Of a stretch of 17,442 nucleotides of DNA, positions 7,071-13,884 are shown piece by piece. Position 1 is the stretch's first letter, and every line of letters starts with the position of its first letter. Below the pieces are notes generated by a model that ran no database searches, was not told the DNA's origin, and was given only the letters and a program-made list of their open reading frames with translations. The DNA is from Anaerolineae bacterium (GTDB lineage Bacteria > Chloroflexota > Anaerolineae > B4-G1 > DUEL01): assembly GCA_016926575.1 (NCBI GenBank), contig JAFGOJ010000339.1, positions 1 through 17,442 of the forward strand. The letters run 5' to 3'. The translations under genes and the position numbers were made by a program.

Positions 7071-7568
7071 ATGAGCAATGAGATGGTGGGCGGTGTGGCC
7101 CTCTCCGTCGTCGATCGGATGATCGAGCGGTACGGCACATCCTCGGATGCCGCGATCCCCATTCTCCTGGGCCTGCAAGAGACGTATGGGTACTTGCCCC
7201 TCGAAGCGTTGCAGCGGGTGACGGACAAGACCGAAACGACGCCCAACCAGGTCTACGGGGTCGCCACGTTCTACGGCCAGTTCCGTCTGAAGCCGGTCGG
7301 CGAGCACATCGTCCGCGTTTGTCACGGGACGGCGTGCCACGTCCGTGGCGCGGTGGGCATCTCCGAAGCGCTCTCTGAAGCCCTCGGCCTCAAGGACGGC
7401 GAAGACACGACCGCGGATAACAAGTACACAGTGGAAACGGTGGCCTGCTTGGGCTGTTGCAGCCTGTCGCCGGTGATTATGATCGACGACAAGGTGTACG
7501 GCAAGCTGACCCGTAAAAAGGTCAAGGACATTTTCAAGCAACTGGAGCGAGAGGAATCGAACCAATGA
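7071..7568 (+). CDS. nuoE: NuoE-like [2Fe-2S] subunit of a bifurcating-type NAD(P)H complex
   Basis: This 165-residue protein is a full-length NuoE/HndA/HydC homologue: a helical N-terminal part (1-75) and a thioredoxin-like domain binding one [2Fe-2S] cluster. The four ligands are C84 and C89 in CHGTAC, and C126 and C130 in CLGCC. Such subunits pass electrons to or from the NuoF-like partner. The ATG at 7071 has AGGAGG seven bases upstream; the frame is open slightly further but without support. Its stop overlaps the start of the next gene by four bases (ATGA), so the two should be made in equal amounts. In the context of the two following genes it corresponds to StnA of the Sporomusa-type Nfn rather than to complex I, since no membrane subunits are encoded. 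Confidence 0.93.
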   Translation: MSNEMVGGVALSVVDRMIERYGTSSDAAIPILLGLQETYGYLPLEALQRVTDKTETTPNQVYGVATFYGQFRLKPVGEHIVRVCHGTACHVRGAVGISEALSEALGLKDGEDTTADNKYTVETVACLGCCSLSPVIMIDDKVYGKLTRKKVKDIFKQLEREESNQ

Positions 7569-9340
7569 CAGCAGGACAGATCATTGTGGGCATGGCCTCG
7601 TGCGGCGTGGCAGCGGGCGCGCAAGAGGTCTATCAAGCGTTCGAACAAAAGATCGAGGCGACCGGCGCGCAGGCCGAGTTGAGTGTCTCCGGTTGTATCG
7701 GCACCTGCTTCCTCGAACCGCTGGTCAAGGTCAGGGGAGCCGACGGGCGGGAATGGACCTACGCCGAGGTGACCCCCGAGCGCGCCGACCGCATCGTCGA
7801 CCAGCACGTCCTCGCCGGTGAGCCCATCCGTGAATGGACCTGGGAAGAGGGCGTGTACAAGGATGCCGTGGAGGCGTTTATGGGCCCGCAGGTGCGCATC
7901 GTCTTGCGCAACTGCGGCCTGATCAACCCCGAGCGCATCGACGAGTACCTGGCCCGCGATGGCTACAAGGCTATCGAAAAGGCCGTCACCGCCATGACGC
8001 CGGAGGAGGTGATCCAGGAGGTCAAGGCCTCCGGCTTGCGCGGACGGGGTGGGGCGGGCTTCCCCACCGGCCTCAAATGGCAGTTCGCCCACGACGCCGC
8101 CGGCGAAGATCGCTACCTCATCTGCAACGCCGACGAGGGCGACCCCGGCGCGTTCATGAACCGCACGGTGCTGGAGAGCGACCCCCACAGTATGTTGGAA
8201 GGGATGATCATCGGCGGCTACGCCATCGGCGCCAGCCGCGGGTTCATCTACTGCCGCGCCGAGTATCCCCTGGCCCTCAAGCGGCTCGACATCGCCCTCA
8301 ACCAGGCCCGCGAGCGCGGCTTCCTGGGCAAGAATCTCTTTGGCTCCACATTCTCCTTCGACATCGAGGTACGGCAGGGAGCCGGGGCCTTTGTCTGCGG
8401 CGAAGAGACGGCGCTCATGGCCTCCATCGAGGGCCAGCGCGGTATGCCCCGCCTGCGCCCACCGTATCCCACCACCGCCGGCCTGTTCGGCAAGCCCACC
8501 GTCATCAACAACGTCAACACGCTGACCAACATCGCCTGGATCATCCTCCACGGCGGCGCTGCCCTCGCCCAGTACGGCACGCCGGGCACCAAAGGCACCA
8601 AGGTCTTCTCGCTGGCGGGCAAGGTTGCCCGCGGCGGCTCCGCCGAAGTGCCGATGGGCACCCCCCTGCACAAGATTGTTCAAGAGATCGGCGGCGGCTC
8701 GTTCTCCGGCAAGCCGGTCAAAGCCATCCAGATGGGCGGCCCGTCCGGCGGCTGTGTGCCCGCCACGCTCTTCGACACGGTGGTCGATTACGAGGAGCTG
8801 GCCAAAACCGGCGCGATCGTCGGCTCCGGCGGTATGGTCTTTATGGACGAAGACACCTGTATGGTCGACATCGCCCGCTTCTTCCTCAACTTCACGCAGG
8901 ACGAATCGTGCGGCAAGTGCACCTACTGCCGCGTCGGCACACGCCGGATGCTGGAAATCCTCACCCGCATCTGTAGCGGCGAGGGCACGATGGAAGACAT
9001 CGACACGCTGGAGGAACTGGCCGACAAGGTCAAGAACACGTCTCTGTGCGCGCTGGGCGGCACCGCGCCGAACCCGGTGCTGACCACGCTGCGCTACTTC
9101 CGCGACGAGTACATCGCCCACGTCCGCGATCACACGTGCCCGGCCAAGGTCTGCCGCCCCTTGTTGACGTTCTCCGTGATCGAAGAAGCCTGCACCGGCT
9201 GCGGCGCTTGCCGCCGCGCCTGTCCCGCCGGCGCGATCAGCGGGGAAAAGAAACAGGTACACGCCATCGACCCCAACCTGTGCATCAAGTGCGGCGTCTG
9301 CTACGAGACCTGCCGTTTCGACGCGATTCTGGTAGAGTGA
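7565..9340 (+). CDS. nuoF: NuoF/HndC-like NADH-binding subunit with extra FeS domains
   Basis: A 591-residue cytoplasmic flavoprotein with four parts. Residues 1-90 are a thioredoxin-like [2Fe-2S] domain with C13, C44 and C48; one of the usual four cysteines is missing. Residues 110-440 are the NuoF core, with the NADH/FMN glycine-rich loop GRGGAGFPTG (160-169), CNADEGDPGAF (187-197) and GAGAFVCGEETAL (272-284). Residues 440-505 bind a [4Fe-4S] cluster through C449, C452, C455 and C495. A segment with H519, H523, C525 and C530 resembles the region where HydB proteins hold zinc. Residues 540-591 are a two-[4Fe-4S] ferredoxin domain (C543, C546, C549, C553; C573, C576, C579, C583). This matches HydB, HndC and StnB of bifurcating enzymes. 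FMN is the expected bifurcating flavin in this family. Confidence 0.94.
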   Translation: MTAGQIIVGMASCGVAAGAQEVYQAFEQKIEATGAQAELSVSGCIGTCFLEPLVKVRGADGREWTYAEVTPERADRIVDQHVLAGEPIREWTWEEGVYKDAVEAFMGPQVRIVLRNCGLINPERIDEYLARDGYKAIEKAVTAMTPEEVIQEVKASGLRGRGGAGFPTGLKWQFAHDAAGEDRYLICNADEGDPGAFMNRTVLESDPHSMLEGMIIGGYAIGASRGFIYCRAEYPLALKRLDIALNQARERGFLGKNLFGSTFSFDIEVRQGAGAFVCGEETALMASIEGQRGMPRLRPPYPTTAGLFGKPTVINNVNTLTNIAWIILHGGAALAQYGTPGTKGTKVFSLAGKVARGGSAEVPMGTPLHKIVQEIGGGSFSGKPVKAIQMGGPSGGCVPATLFDTVVDYEELAKTGAIVGSGGMVFMDEDTCMVDIARFFLNFTQDESCGKCTYCRVGTRRMLEILTRICSGEGTMEDIDTLEELADKVKNTSLCALGGTAPNPVLTTLRYFRDEYIAHVRDHTCPAKVCRPLLTFSVIEEACTGCGACRRACPAGAISGEKKQVHAIDPNLCIKCGVCYETCRFDAILVE

Positions 9341-9351
9341 GAGGGATGACA

Positions 9352-11436
9352 ATGAATCAGGTGAAATTGACGATCGACGGAAAAGAGGTCTCCGTTCCCA
9401 AGACCTGGACGATTTTGCAGGCCGCGCAACAGGCCGGGGCCAACATTCCGACGTTGTGTTACCACCCGTCCGTGGAACCGTTCAACTCCTGCCTGCTGTG
9501 TGTGGTCGAGATAGAGGGCTCGCCCCGGCTGGCGCTTTCCTGCGGCGTGCAGGTGCGCGATGGCATGGTGGTCACCACCGACAGCCCTCGCATCCGCGAG
9601 AACCGGCGCGTGGCGCTGGAACTGCTCCTCTCCGAGCACTGCGGCGACTGTTTCGGGATGTGCCGCGTGGCCTGCCCGGCCCATATCGACATCCAGGGCT
9701 TCATCCACGAGATTGGCCAGCAGGACTACGCCCAATCGGTTCGCATTATCAAAGAGAGCGTGCCCTTCCCCGTGGCGCTGGGCTGCGTCTGCCCGGCCCC
9801 TTGCGAGGACGTCTGCCGCCGCAATCGGCTGGACGAACCGGTGGCCATCTGCGCGCTGAAGCGCTTCGCCGGTGAGCAGGACTTGGAAACGGGCGACCCC
9901 TACCTGCCGGAGGTCGCGCCGGATACGGGCAAGCACGTCGCCATCGTTGGCGCGGGACCGGCGGGGCTGTCGGCGGCGTACTACCTGCGCCGGCGCGGCC
10001 ACGCGGTCACCGTCTTCGAGGCGCAGGACGAGCCGGGCGGCATGCTGCGCTGGGGCATCCCGGCCTACCGTTTGCCGCGCGAGAAGCTGGCTGCCGAGAT
10101 CAAGACGATCACCGACCTGGGCATCGACGTGCGCTACAACACCGCTCTCGGGCGCGACGTCACGCTCGACGCGCTGCGTGCGCAGTACGACGCGGTCTTC
10201 CTGGGCATCGGCGCGCAGCGCTCGCGCCCGGTGGAGATTCCCGGGGGCGACAGCGCGCGTATTTGGGGCGGCATCGAGTTGTTGGACTGCGTCTCTCATG
10301 GGAACGCGGTCGACGTGGGGCAGCGCGTGATCATCGTGGGCGGCGGCAACACCGCCGTCGACGTGGCCCGCACCGTGCGCCGCTTCGGGGCCCAACCGAT
10401 CATCGTCTACCGCCGCTCGCGCCAGGAGATGCCCGCGCTGGAGGTCGAGATCGTCGCTGCCGAGGAGGAGGGCTGCGAGTTCCATCTGCTGGCGAACCCG
10501 GTCGCGGTGGAGGAGACCGCCGCGGGCTTGCGTGTGACGTGCATCCGCATGGGCTTGGGCGCGCCCGACGCCAGCGGCCGCCGCCGCCCCGTGCCCATCG
10601 AAGGCTCCGAGTTCACTATCGACTGCGACACGATGGTGTTGGCCATCGGCCAGTTGGTCGACCCCGCCGTCGTGGAGGGCACGGGCATCGAGATGACGCG
10701 CTGGGGTACGGTCGCCGTGGACGAGAAGACGCTGCAAACGTCGCTGGCGGGGGTCTTCTCCGGCGGCGACAGCGTCACCGGGGCCGACATCGCCGTGCGC
10801 GCCGTGGCGGCGGGCCAACGTGCCGCGGTCAGCATTCACCAGTACCTGCAAGAACAGACTGTCACCGGCGACGAGGAGATCTGGAGCGCCACGATGGGCA
10901 ATCTGGACGAGATCCCCGCCGAGCGGTTTGCGCGCCTGACGTGCATCGCACGCACGGAGATGCCCGAGTTGGACATGGACTTGCGCGTTTGCACCTTCCA
11001 GGAGGTTGAGTTGGGGTTCAACGTGTCGCAGGCGCTGTGCGAGGCCGACCGTTGCCTCGAATGCGGCTGCGCAGCGGTCGGCGACTGCCGCTTGCGCGAG
11101 TACGCGCTCGAATACGGGGCCGACCCCCAGCGCTTCGGCGGCAAGAAGCGCCCCTACTTCGTCGACGACTCCCATCCCGATCTGATCTACGAACCGGGAA
11201 AGTGTATCCTGTGCGGCCTGTGCGTACGCACCTGCCGCGACGTGAAGGGGCTGAACGTGTTTACGTTCGTCAACCGTGGGTTTGGGGCGCAGGTGATGCC
11301 CTACTTCGGGTTGCCGCTGGGCAAGACGGTCTGCGACGGCTGCCTCAAGTGCGTCGAGGTCTGTCCGACCGGCGCGCTGATGGCGCGCCAGGACCTGCCG
11401 GTGTGCAAGTTGCTGCCGGTGGAGATGGTGAAGTAG
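9352..11436 (+). CDS. StnC-like hybrid: NuoG-type FeS scaffold with GltD/NfnB NADPH:FAD module
   Basis: A 694-residue fusion. Residues 1-75 are a NuoG-type [2Fe-2S] ferredoxin (C36, C47, C50, C64). At 87-108 the NuoG sequence ALELLLSEHC runs into the cysteine-rich start of GltD/NfnB proteins (C97, C100, C104, C108, then C145, C147, C151, C155). Residues 195-500 are the GltD flavoprotein: FAD loop GAGPAG (200-205), NADPH loop GGGNTAVD (330-337) followed by YRRSRQEMPA (353-362), and GVFSGGD (467-473). A cysteine group (C568, C571, C573, C579) follows, then two NuoG-type [4Fe-4S] sites (C618, C621, C624, C628; C661, C664, C667, C671). There is no H-cluster or molybdopterin domain. The second ATG (9352) has better spacing to GAGAGGG than the one at 9346. 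The likely role is the NADPH-oxidising arm of a transhydrogenase with the two preceding gene products. Confidence 0.9.
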   Translation: MNQVKLTIDGKEVSVPKTWTILQAAQQAGANIPTLCYHPSVEPFNSCLLCVVEIEGSPRLALSCGVQVRDGMVVTTDSPRIRENRRVALELLLSEHCGDCFGMCRVACPAHIDIQGFIHEIGQQDYAQSVRIIKESVPFPVALGCVCPAPCEDVCRRNRLDEPVAICALKRFAGEQDLETGDPYLPEVAPDTGKHVAIVGAGPAGLSAAYYLRRRGHAVTVFEAQDEPGGMLRWGIPAYRLPREKLAAEIKTITDLGIDVRYNTALGRDVTLDALRAQYDAVFLGIGAQRSRPVEIPGGDSARIWGGIELLDCVSHGNAVDVGQRVIIVGGGNTAVDVARTVRRFGAQPIIVYRRSRQEMPALEVEIVAAEEEGCEFHLLANPVAVEETAAGLRVTCIRMGLGAPDASGRRRPVPIEGSEFTIDCDTMVLAIGQLVDPAVVEGTGIEMTRWGTVAVDEKTLQTSLAGVFSGGDSVTGADIAVRAVAAGQRAAVSIHQYLQEQTVTGDEEIWSATMGNLDEIPAERFARLTCIARTEMPELDMDLRVCTFQEVELGFNVSQALCEADRCLECGCAAVGDCRLREYALEYGADPQRFGGKKRPYFVDDSHPDLIYEPGKCILCGLCVRTCRDVKGLNVFTFVNRGFGAQVMPYFGLPLGKTVCDGCLKCVEVCPTGALMARQDLPVCKLLPVEMVK

Positions 11437-11481
11437 CCCCCAGGATCGCGGCGCTCGCCGCCGATGGACGAAAATGGTGGT

Positions 11482-11506
11482 AGGCGCGCGATTCAATCGC
11501 GCGCCT
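11482..11506. repeat. Palindrome A, 12-bp perfect arms, TTCAA centre
   Basis: Arms 11482-11493 and 11495-11506 are perfectly complementary (AGGCGCGCGATT and its reverse complement) around a single C. The same core recurs at 17274-17296. It begins 45 bases after the redox operon stop, between convergent genes. No T run follows, so a classical terminator is not shown. Confidence 0.9.
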
Positions 11507-11546
11507 CTCTTGTTCCGCCCGGTCAGGAGACCGGGCGGAACAAGAG
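11507..11546. repeat. Palindrome B, 18-bp perfect arms
   Basis: Arms 11507-11524 and 11529-11546 are perfectly complementary over 18 bases around the loop AGGA. It starts at the very base after palindrome A, so the two hairpins abut. It may help stop transcription arriving from either of the convergent operons. Confidence 0.9.
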
Positions 11547-11548
11547 TC

Positions 11549-11581
11549 CCCCTCCCGCAGGTTTCAAACCTGCGGGAGGGG
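11549..11581. repeat. Palindrome C, 16-bp perfect arms, TTTCAAA centre
   Basis: Arms 11549-11564 and 11566-11581 are perfectly complementary over 16 bases around a single C. On the plus strand it is followed by GTTTATC, a poor U tract. The centre GGTTTCAAACC resembles the palindrome at 17388-17406, though the outer arms differ. A, B and C together fill 100 bases between the convergent genes. Confidence 0.9.
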
Positions 11582-11607
11582 TTTATCACTCGTCGCAAAG
11601 GTACGCG

Positions 11608-12648
11608 TTACGGCAAGTTGTCGGGGTCGTAGTCCAGTTCGGTGATGTAGAGCGTGCCGGCGATGAGCTCGTCCTGCATGTAGCTGCCGACCCACACGTC
11701 GTACTGGCCCGCGGCGGGGTTCTCGAACTCCACCAGCGGGTCGAACATGGCGTAATCGTCGTTGCAGGCCCAATCGGCAGAGGGGGTGTTGATGATCAGC
11801 GTCGTATCTTCGCCTTCGTCCTCAGGGACGAAGAAGATGCGCAGCGTTGCGGCGTCGCCGGACCAGAAGAAACGGAAGTCGGGGGCGACGGCGGCGTGGC
11901 CGCGGCACATTCCCATGTCCAGGTTGTTGACGTTCACTGCCCCGCCGCTGACGATATCGACCGTGAAGGGATCGGGCAGGAAGCCTGCGGCTATCTCTTC
12001 CTCGCCAAAAGTAGCGGGCTGGGTGAAGTCCAGCGCGCCCGCGTCCACCGTGCCACCGGTGTTTTCCTCAACGCTGGCGGGGTCGAGCCCCAACTCGGTG
12101 ATGTAGAGGGTGCCTTCGATGAAGTCTTCAGCGCTGTAGCTGCCCACCCAGATGTCGTACTGGCCCTCGGGGGGCGTATCGAGTTCGATCAACGGGTTGA
12201 GATCGTTGAAATCGTCGTTGCAGTGCCAGTTGCCCTGCGGGTCGTTGACGATCAACGTCGCGTCCTCGCCCGAGGTGGCGACGAAGAAGATGCGCAGGCC
12301 GAACGGCGACTCGCCTGTGAAATTGAGGCGGTAGTCCGGCGCGCTGAGGGCGTAGCCGGTGCAGCTTGGGCCGAGGTTCAGGGTGTCGACGTCGACGTCG
12401 CCGCCGCTGACCAGTTCCACCGTGAAGGGATCGGGAACGAAGCCCGTTTCCAGGCTCCCGCTGCCAAAGGTGGGATCGAGCGTGAAGTCCAACCCGCCTG
12501 CGGCGACAATCGGTTCTTCTGTCGGCTCTTCAGTTGGCTGCTCGACGACCGGTTCCGGTGTGGCATCGTCTCCGCCACCGCCGCACGCGGCCAGCAGCGC
12601 GACCAATAAGGCCGCAATCATCAGTGTAAGCAGTCGATTCTTTTTCAT
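11608..12648 (-). CDS. Lipoprotein with two tandem Cys-paired beta domains
   Basis: A 346-residue secreted protein. Residues 1-21 are a signal peptide ending in LLAAC, with lipidated C22, and a Gly then Glu/Pro/Thr-rich spacer (23-50) follows. The rest is two copies of one domain (about 53-190 and 206-343). Each begins LDFT, has F-x-PDPFTV, one cysteine after the LVSGG/IVSGG turn, an APD-[YF]-R strand, a LRIFFV strand, a WxCNDD motif, GQYD-[IV]-WVGSY and ends GTLYITEL. The two cysteines of each copy are 47 residues apart in both (C96-C143 and C248-C295), which suggests one disulfide per domain. This domain is known from exported bacterial proteins of unresolved function. Start supported by AAGGAG seven bases upstream. 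The preceding gap (12649-12760) shows no clear promoter but has two ATTCGAA words 32 bases apart. Confidence 0.88.
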   Translation of the reverse strand: MKKNRLLTLMIAALLVALLAACGGGGDDATPEPVVEQPTEEPTEEPIVAAGGLDFTLDPTFGSGSLETGFVPDPFTVELVSGGDVDVDTLNLGPSCTGYALSAPDYRLNFTGESPFGLRIFFVATSGEDATLIVNDPQGNWHCNDDFNDLNPLIELDTPPEGQYDIWVGSYSAEDFIEGTLYITELGLDPASVEENTGGTVDAGALDFTQPATFGEEEIAAGFLPDPFTVDIVSGGAVNVNNLDMGMCRGHAAVAPDFRFFWSGDAATLRIFFVPEDEGEDTTLIINTPSADWACNDDYAMFDPLVEFENPAAGQYDVWVGSYMQDELIAGTLYITELDYDPDNLP

Positions 12649-12760
12649 TTTCTTCTCCTTGGTTTATTTCGAATGGTGACAGCTTGATAAGGTGTGTCGT
12701 TCGAATTGCGTTGTTTGTGCTGCGTTCACCTCCTGCGATCAGTGGTTGTGAGCGAAGTGA

Positions 12761-13867
12761 TCATAGCCCCTGCTCCGTCTCTTGCACCAGGTGCGCTGCC
12801 ACGGCGCGCACGTCCCGCGTCTCGTGCCAAACCTGGATCTGCCGGTCGGCGCTGGTGCCTCCGCTTGCGATGGTGTGAGCGTACGCCATCTCTTGCCGGC
12901 TGTCCAACTCCTCCGCCACGTCCGCCAGCCAATCCAACAGGATGCCCACCCACTCGCGCACACCGCGGGCCGATTCGTCCGTGGGCAGGACGATGCGGGC
13001 GTCCAGGCCGTAACGCACCGCCTGCCACTTGCTGGCCTCGATGACGAAGCGGTGCAGGTGGTAAGGGAAGGGGTCGCGCGTCAATTTCACCGCCAGGGCC
13101 TGAATCCAGGCTACGATGCAGACCGTCTCTTCGATCCGTGTGGGCATGTCGGGCGAGCGGATTTCGAGGGTGGGGTAACGCGAGCTGGGGCGTGCGTCCC
13201 ACCAGACGAAACTGGGGCCGTCGAGGATGCGCTCCCTGAGCAGCCGCTCCATGGTGCGCTGGTAATCGTCCCACGAATCGAAGCGCGGTGGGGTGCCGCT
13301 GCGCGGCAGAGCCGCCAGCAGGATCGAGCGGTACGAGTGCAGGCCGGTGAAGCGCCCCTCCAAAAAGGGGGAACTGGTCGACAGGGCCAGCAGGAACGGC
13401 AGAAACGGGCGCATCTGGTTCATCACCAAGATGCGCAGGTCGGGATCGCGGATACCGACGTGGATGTGCAGGCCGCAGGCGATCAGCCGCCGGCCCACGT
13501 CCTGCAATTCGTGGGCCAGGATGGCATACCGCTCCCCCTGTGTGACCTCCTGCTCGGGCCAGGGTGAGAAGGGGTGTGTGCCGGCCGCCATGATGGCCAT
13601 CCCCAGGTCGCGCGCCAGGTGGTGTGCGTCCTGGCGCATGCGCTCCACCTCGGCCCGCACTTCCTGGACGTTGGCGCAGATGCGGGTGACGGCTTCGACC
13701 TGGGATTGGAGGAATTCCGCGCGCACGTCCTCTACGCCGTTCTCCATGTCCAGTTCCAGGATGGGATGGATCTTCGAGCGTAGCTCCCAGGTGTGGGGGT
13801 CGACGACGTGGTATTCTTCCTCCACGCCCAGGTCGAAAGGACCGGCGTCGCTGGCTGGCTGTTTCAC
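12761..13867 (-). CDS. YbdK-type carboxylate-amine ligase (GCS2 family)
   Basis: A 368-residue cytoplasmic protein of the glutamate-cysteine ligase 2 family, which joins an amino acid carboxylate to an amine using ATP. Family landmarks are GVEEEY (14-19) near the N-terminus, AAGTHPFSPW (94-103), CGLHIHVGI (131-139) and a later WWDARPSSRYPTLEIR-type block (about 230-245). Length is typical. E. coli YbdK has only weak glutamate-cysteine ligase activity, so the true substrates cannot be stated. The start is a GTG at 13867 with no good Shine-Dalgarno sequence; it lies 17 bases after the upstream stop, so re-initiation or coupling is likely. It is an odd final member of an exopolysaccharide operon, and a link to polymer modification is only a guess. 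Confidence 0.88.
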   Translation of the reverse strand: MKQPASDAGPFDLGVEEEYHVVDPHTWELRSKIHPILELDMENGVEDVRAEFLQSQVEAVTRICANVQEVRAEVERMRQDAHHLARDLGMAIMAAGTHPFSPWPEQEVTQGERYAILAHELQDVGRRLIACGLHIHVGIRDPDLRILVMNQMRPFLPFLLALSTSSPFLEGRFTGLHSYRSILLAALPRSGTPPRFDSWDDYQRTMERLLRERILDGPSFVWWDARPSSRYPTLEIRSPDMPTRIEETVCIVAWIQALAVKLTRDPFPYHLHRFVIEASKWQAVRYGLDARIVLPTDESARGVREWVGILLDWLADVAEELDSRQEMAYAHTIASGGTSADRQIQVWHETRDVRAVAAHLVQETEQGL

Positions 13868-13884
13868 GCAAACACGTCCCGGGC

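Noticed and set aside
6790..7140. Minus-strand open frame of 116 residues containing NHEEHKGHKE
   Set aside because: It is the translation of the CACAAAGGA-type intergenic arrays and overlaps the NuoE-like gene; peptides of this kind are recurrent false gene calls.
7322..9352. 676-residue minus-strand frame opposite the NuoF-like gene
   Set aside because: It is a shadow of a GC-rich coding strand; the plus strand has full cofactor motifs, and the shadow shows no known domain or ribosome site.
7071..11436. Redox genes as part of respiratory complex I
   Set aside because: Only NuoE, NuoF and NuoG-like parts occur, the NuoF has HndC-type extra domains, the third protein carries a GltD module, and no membrane or quinone-site subunit is encoded nearby.
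11482..11581. Palindrome block as a CRISPR array or classical terminator
   Set aside because: The units are three different palindromes, not equal repeats with spacers, and none is followed by a U tract.
9301..11598. 765-residue minus-strand frame opposite the StnC-like gene
   Set aside because: It is an antisense shadow that runs through the palindrome block; its sequence is Ala/Arg/His/Asp-rich without recognisable motifs.
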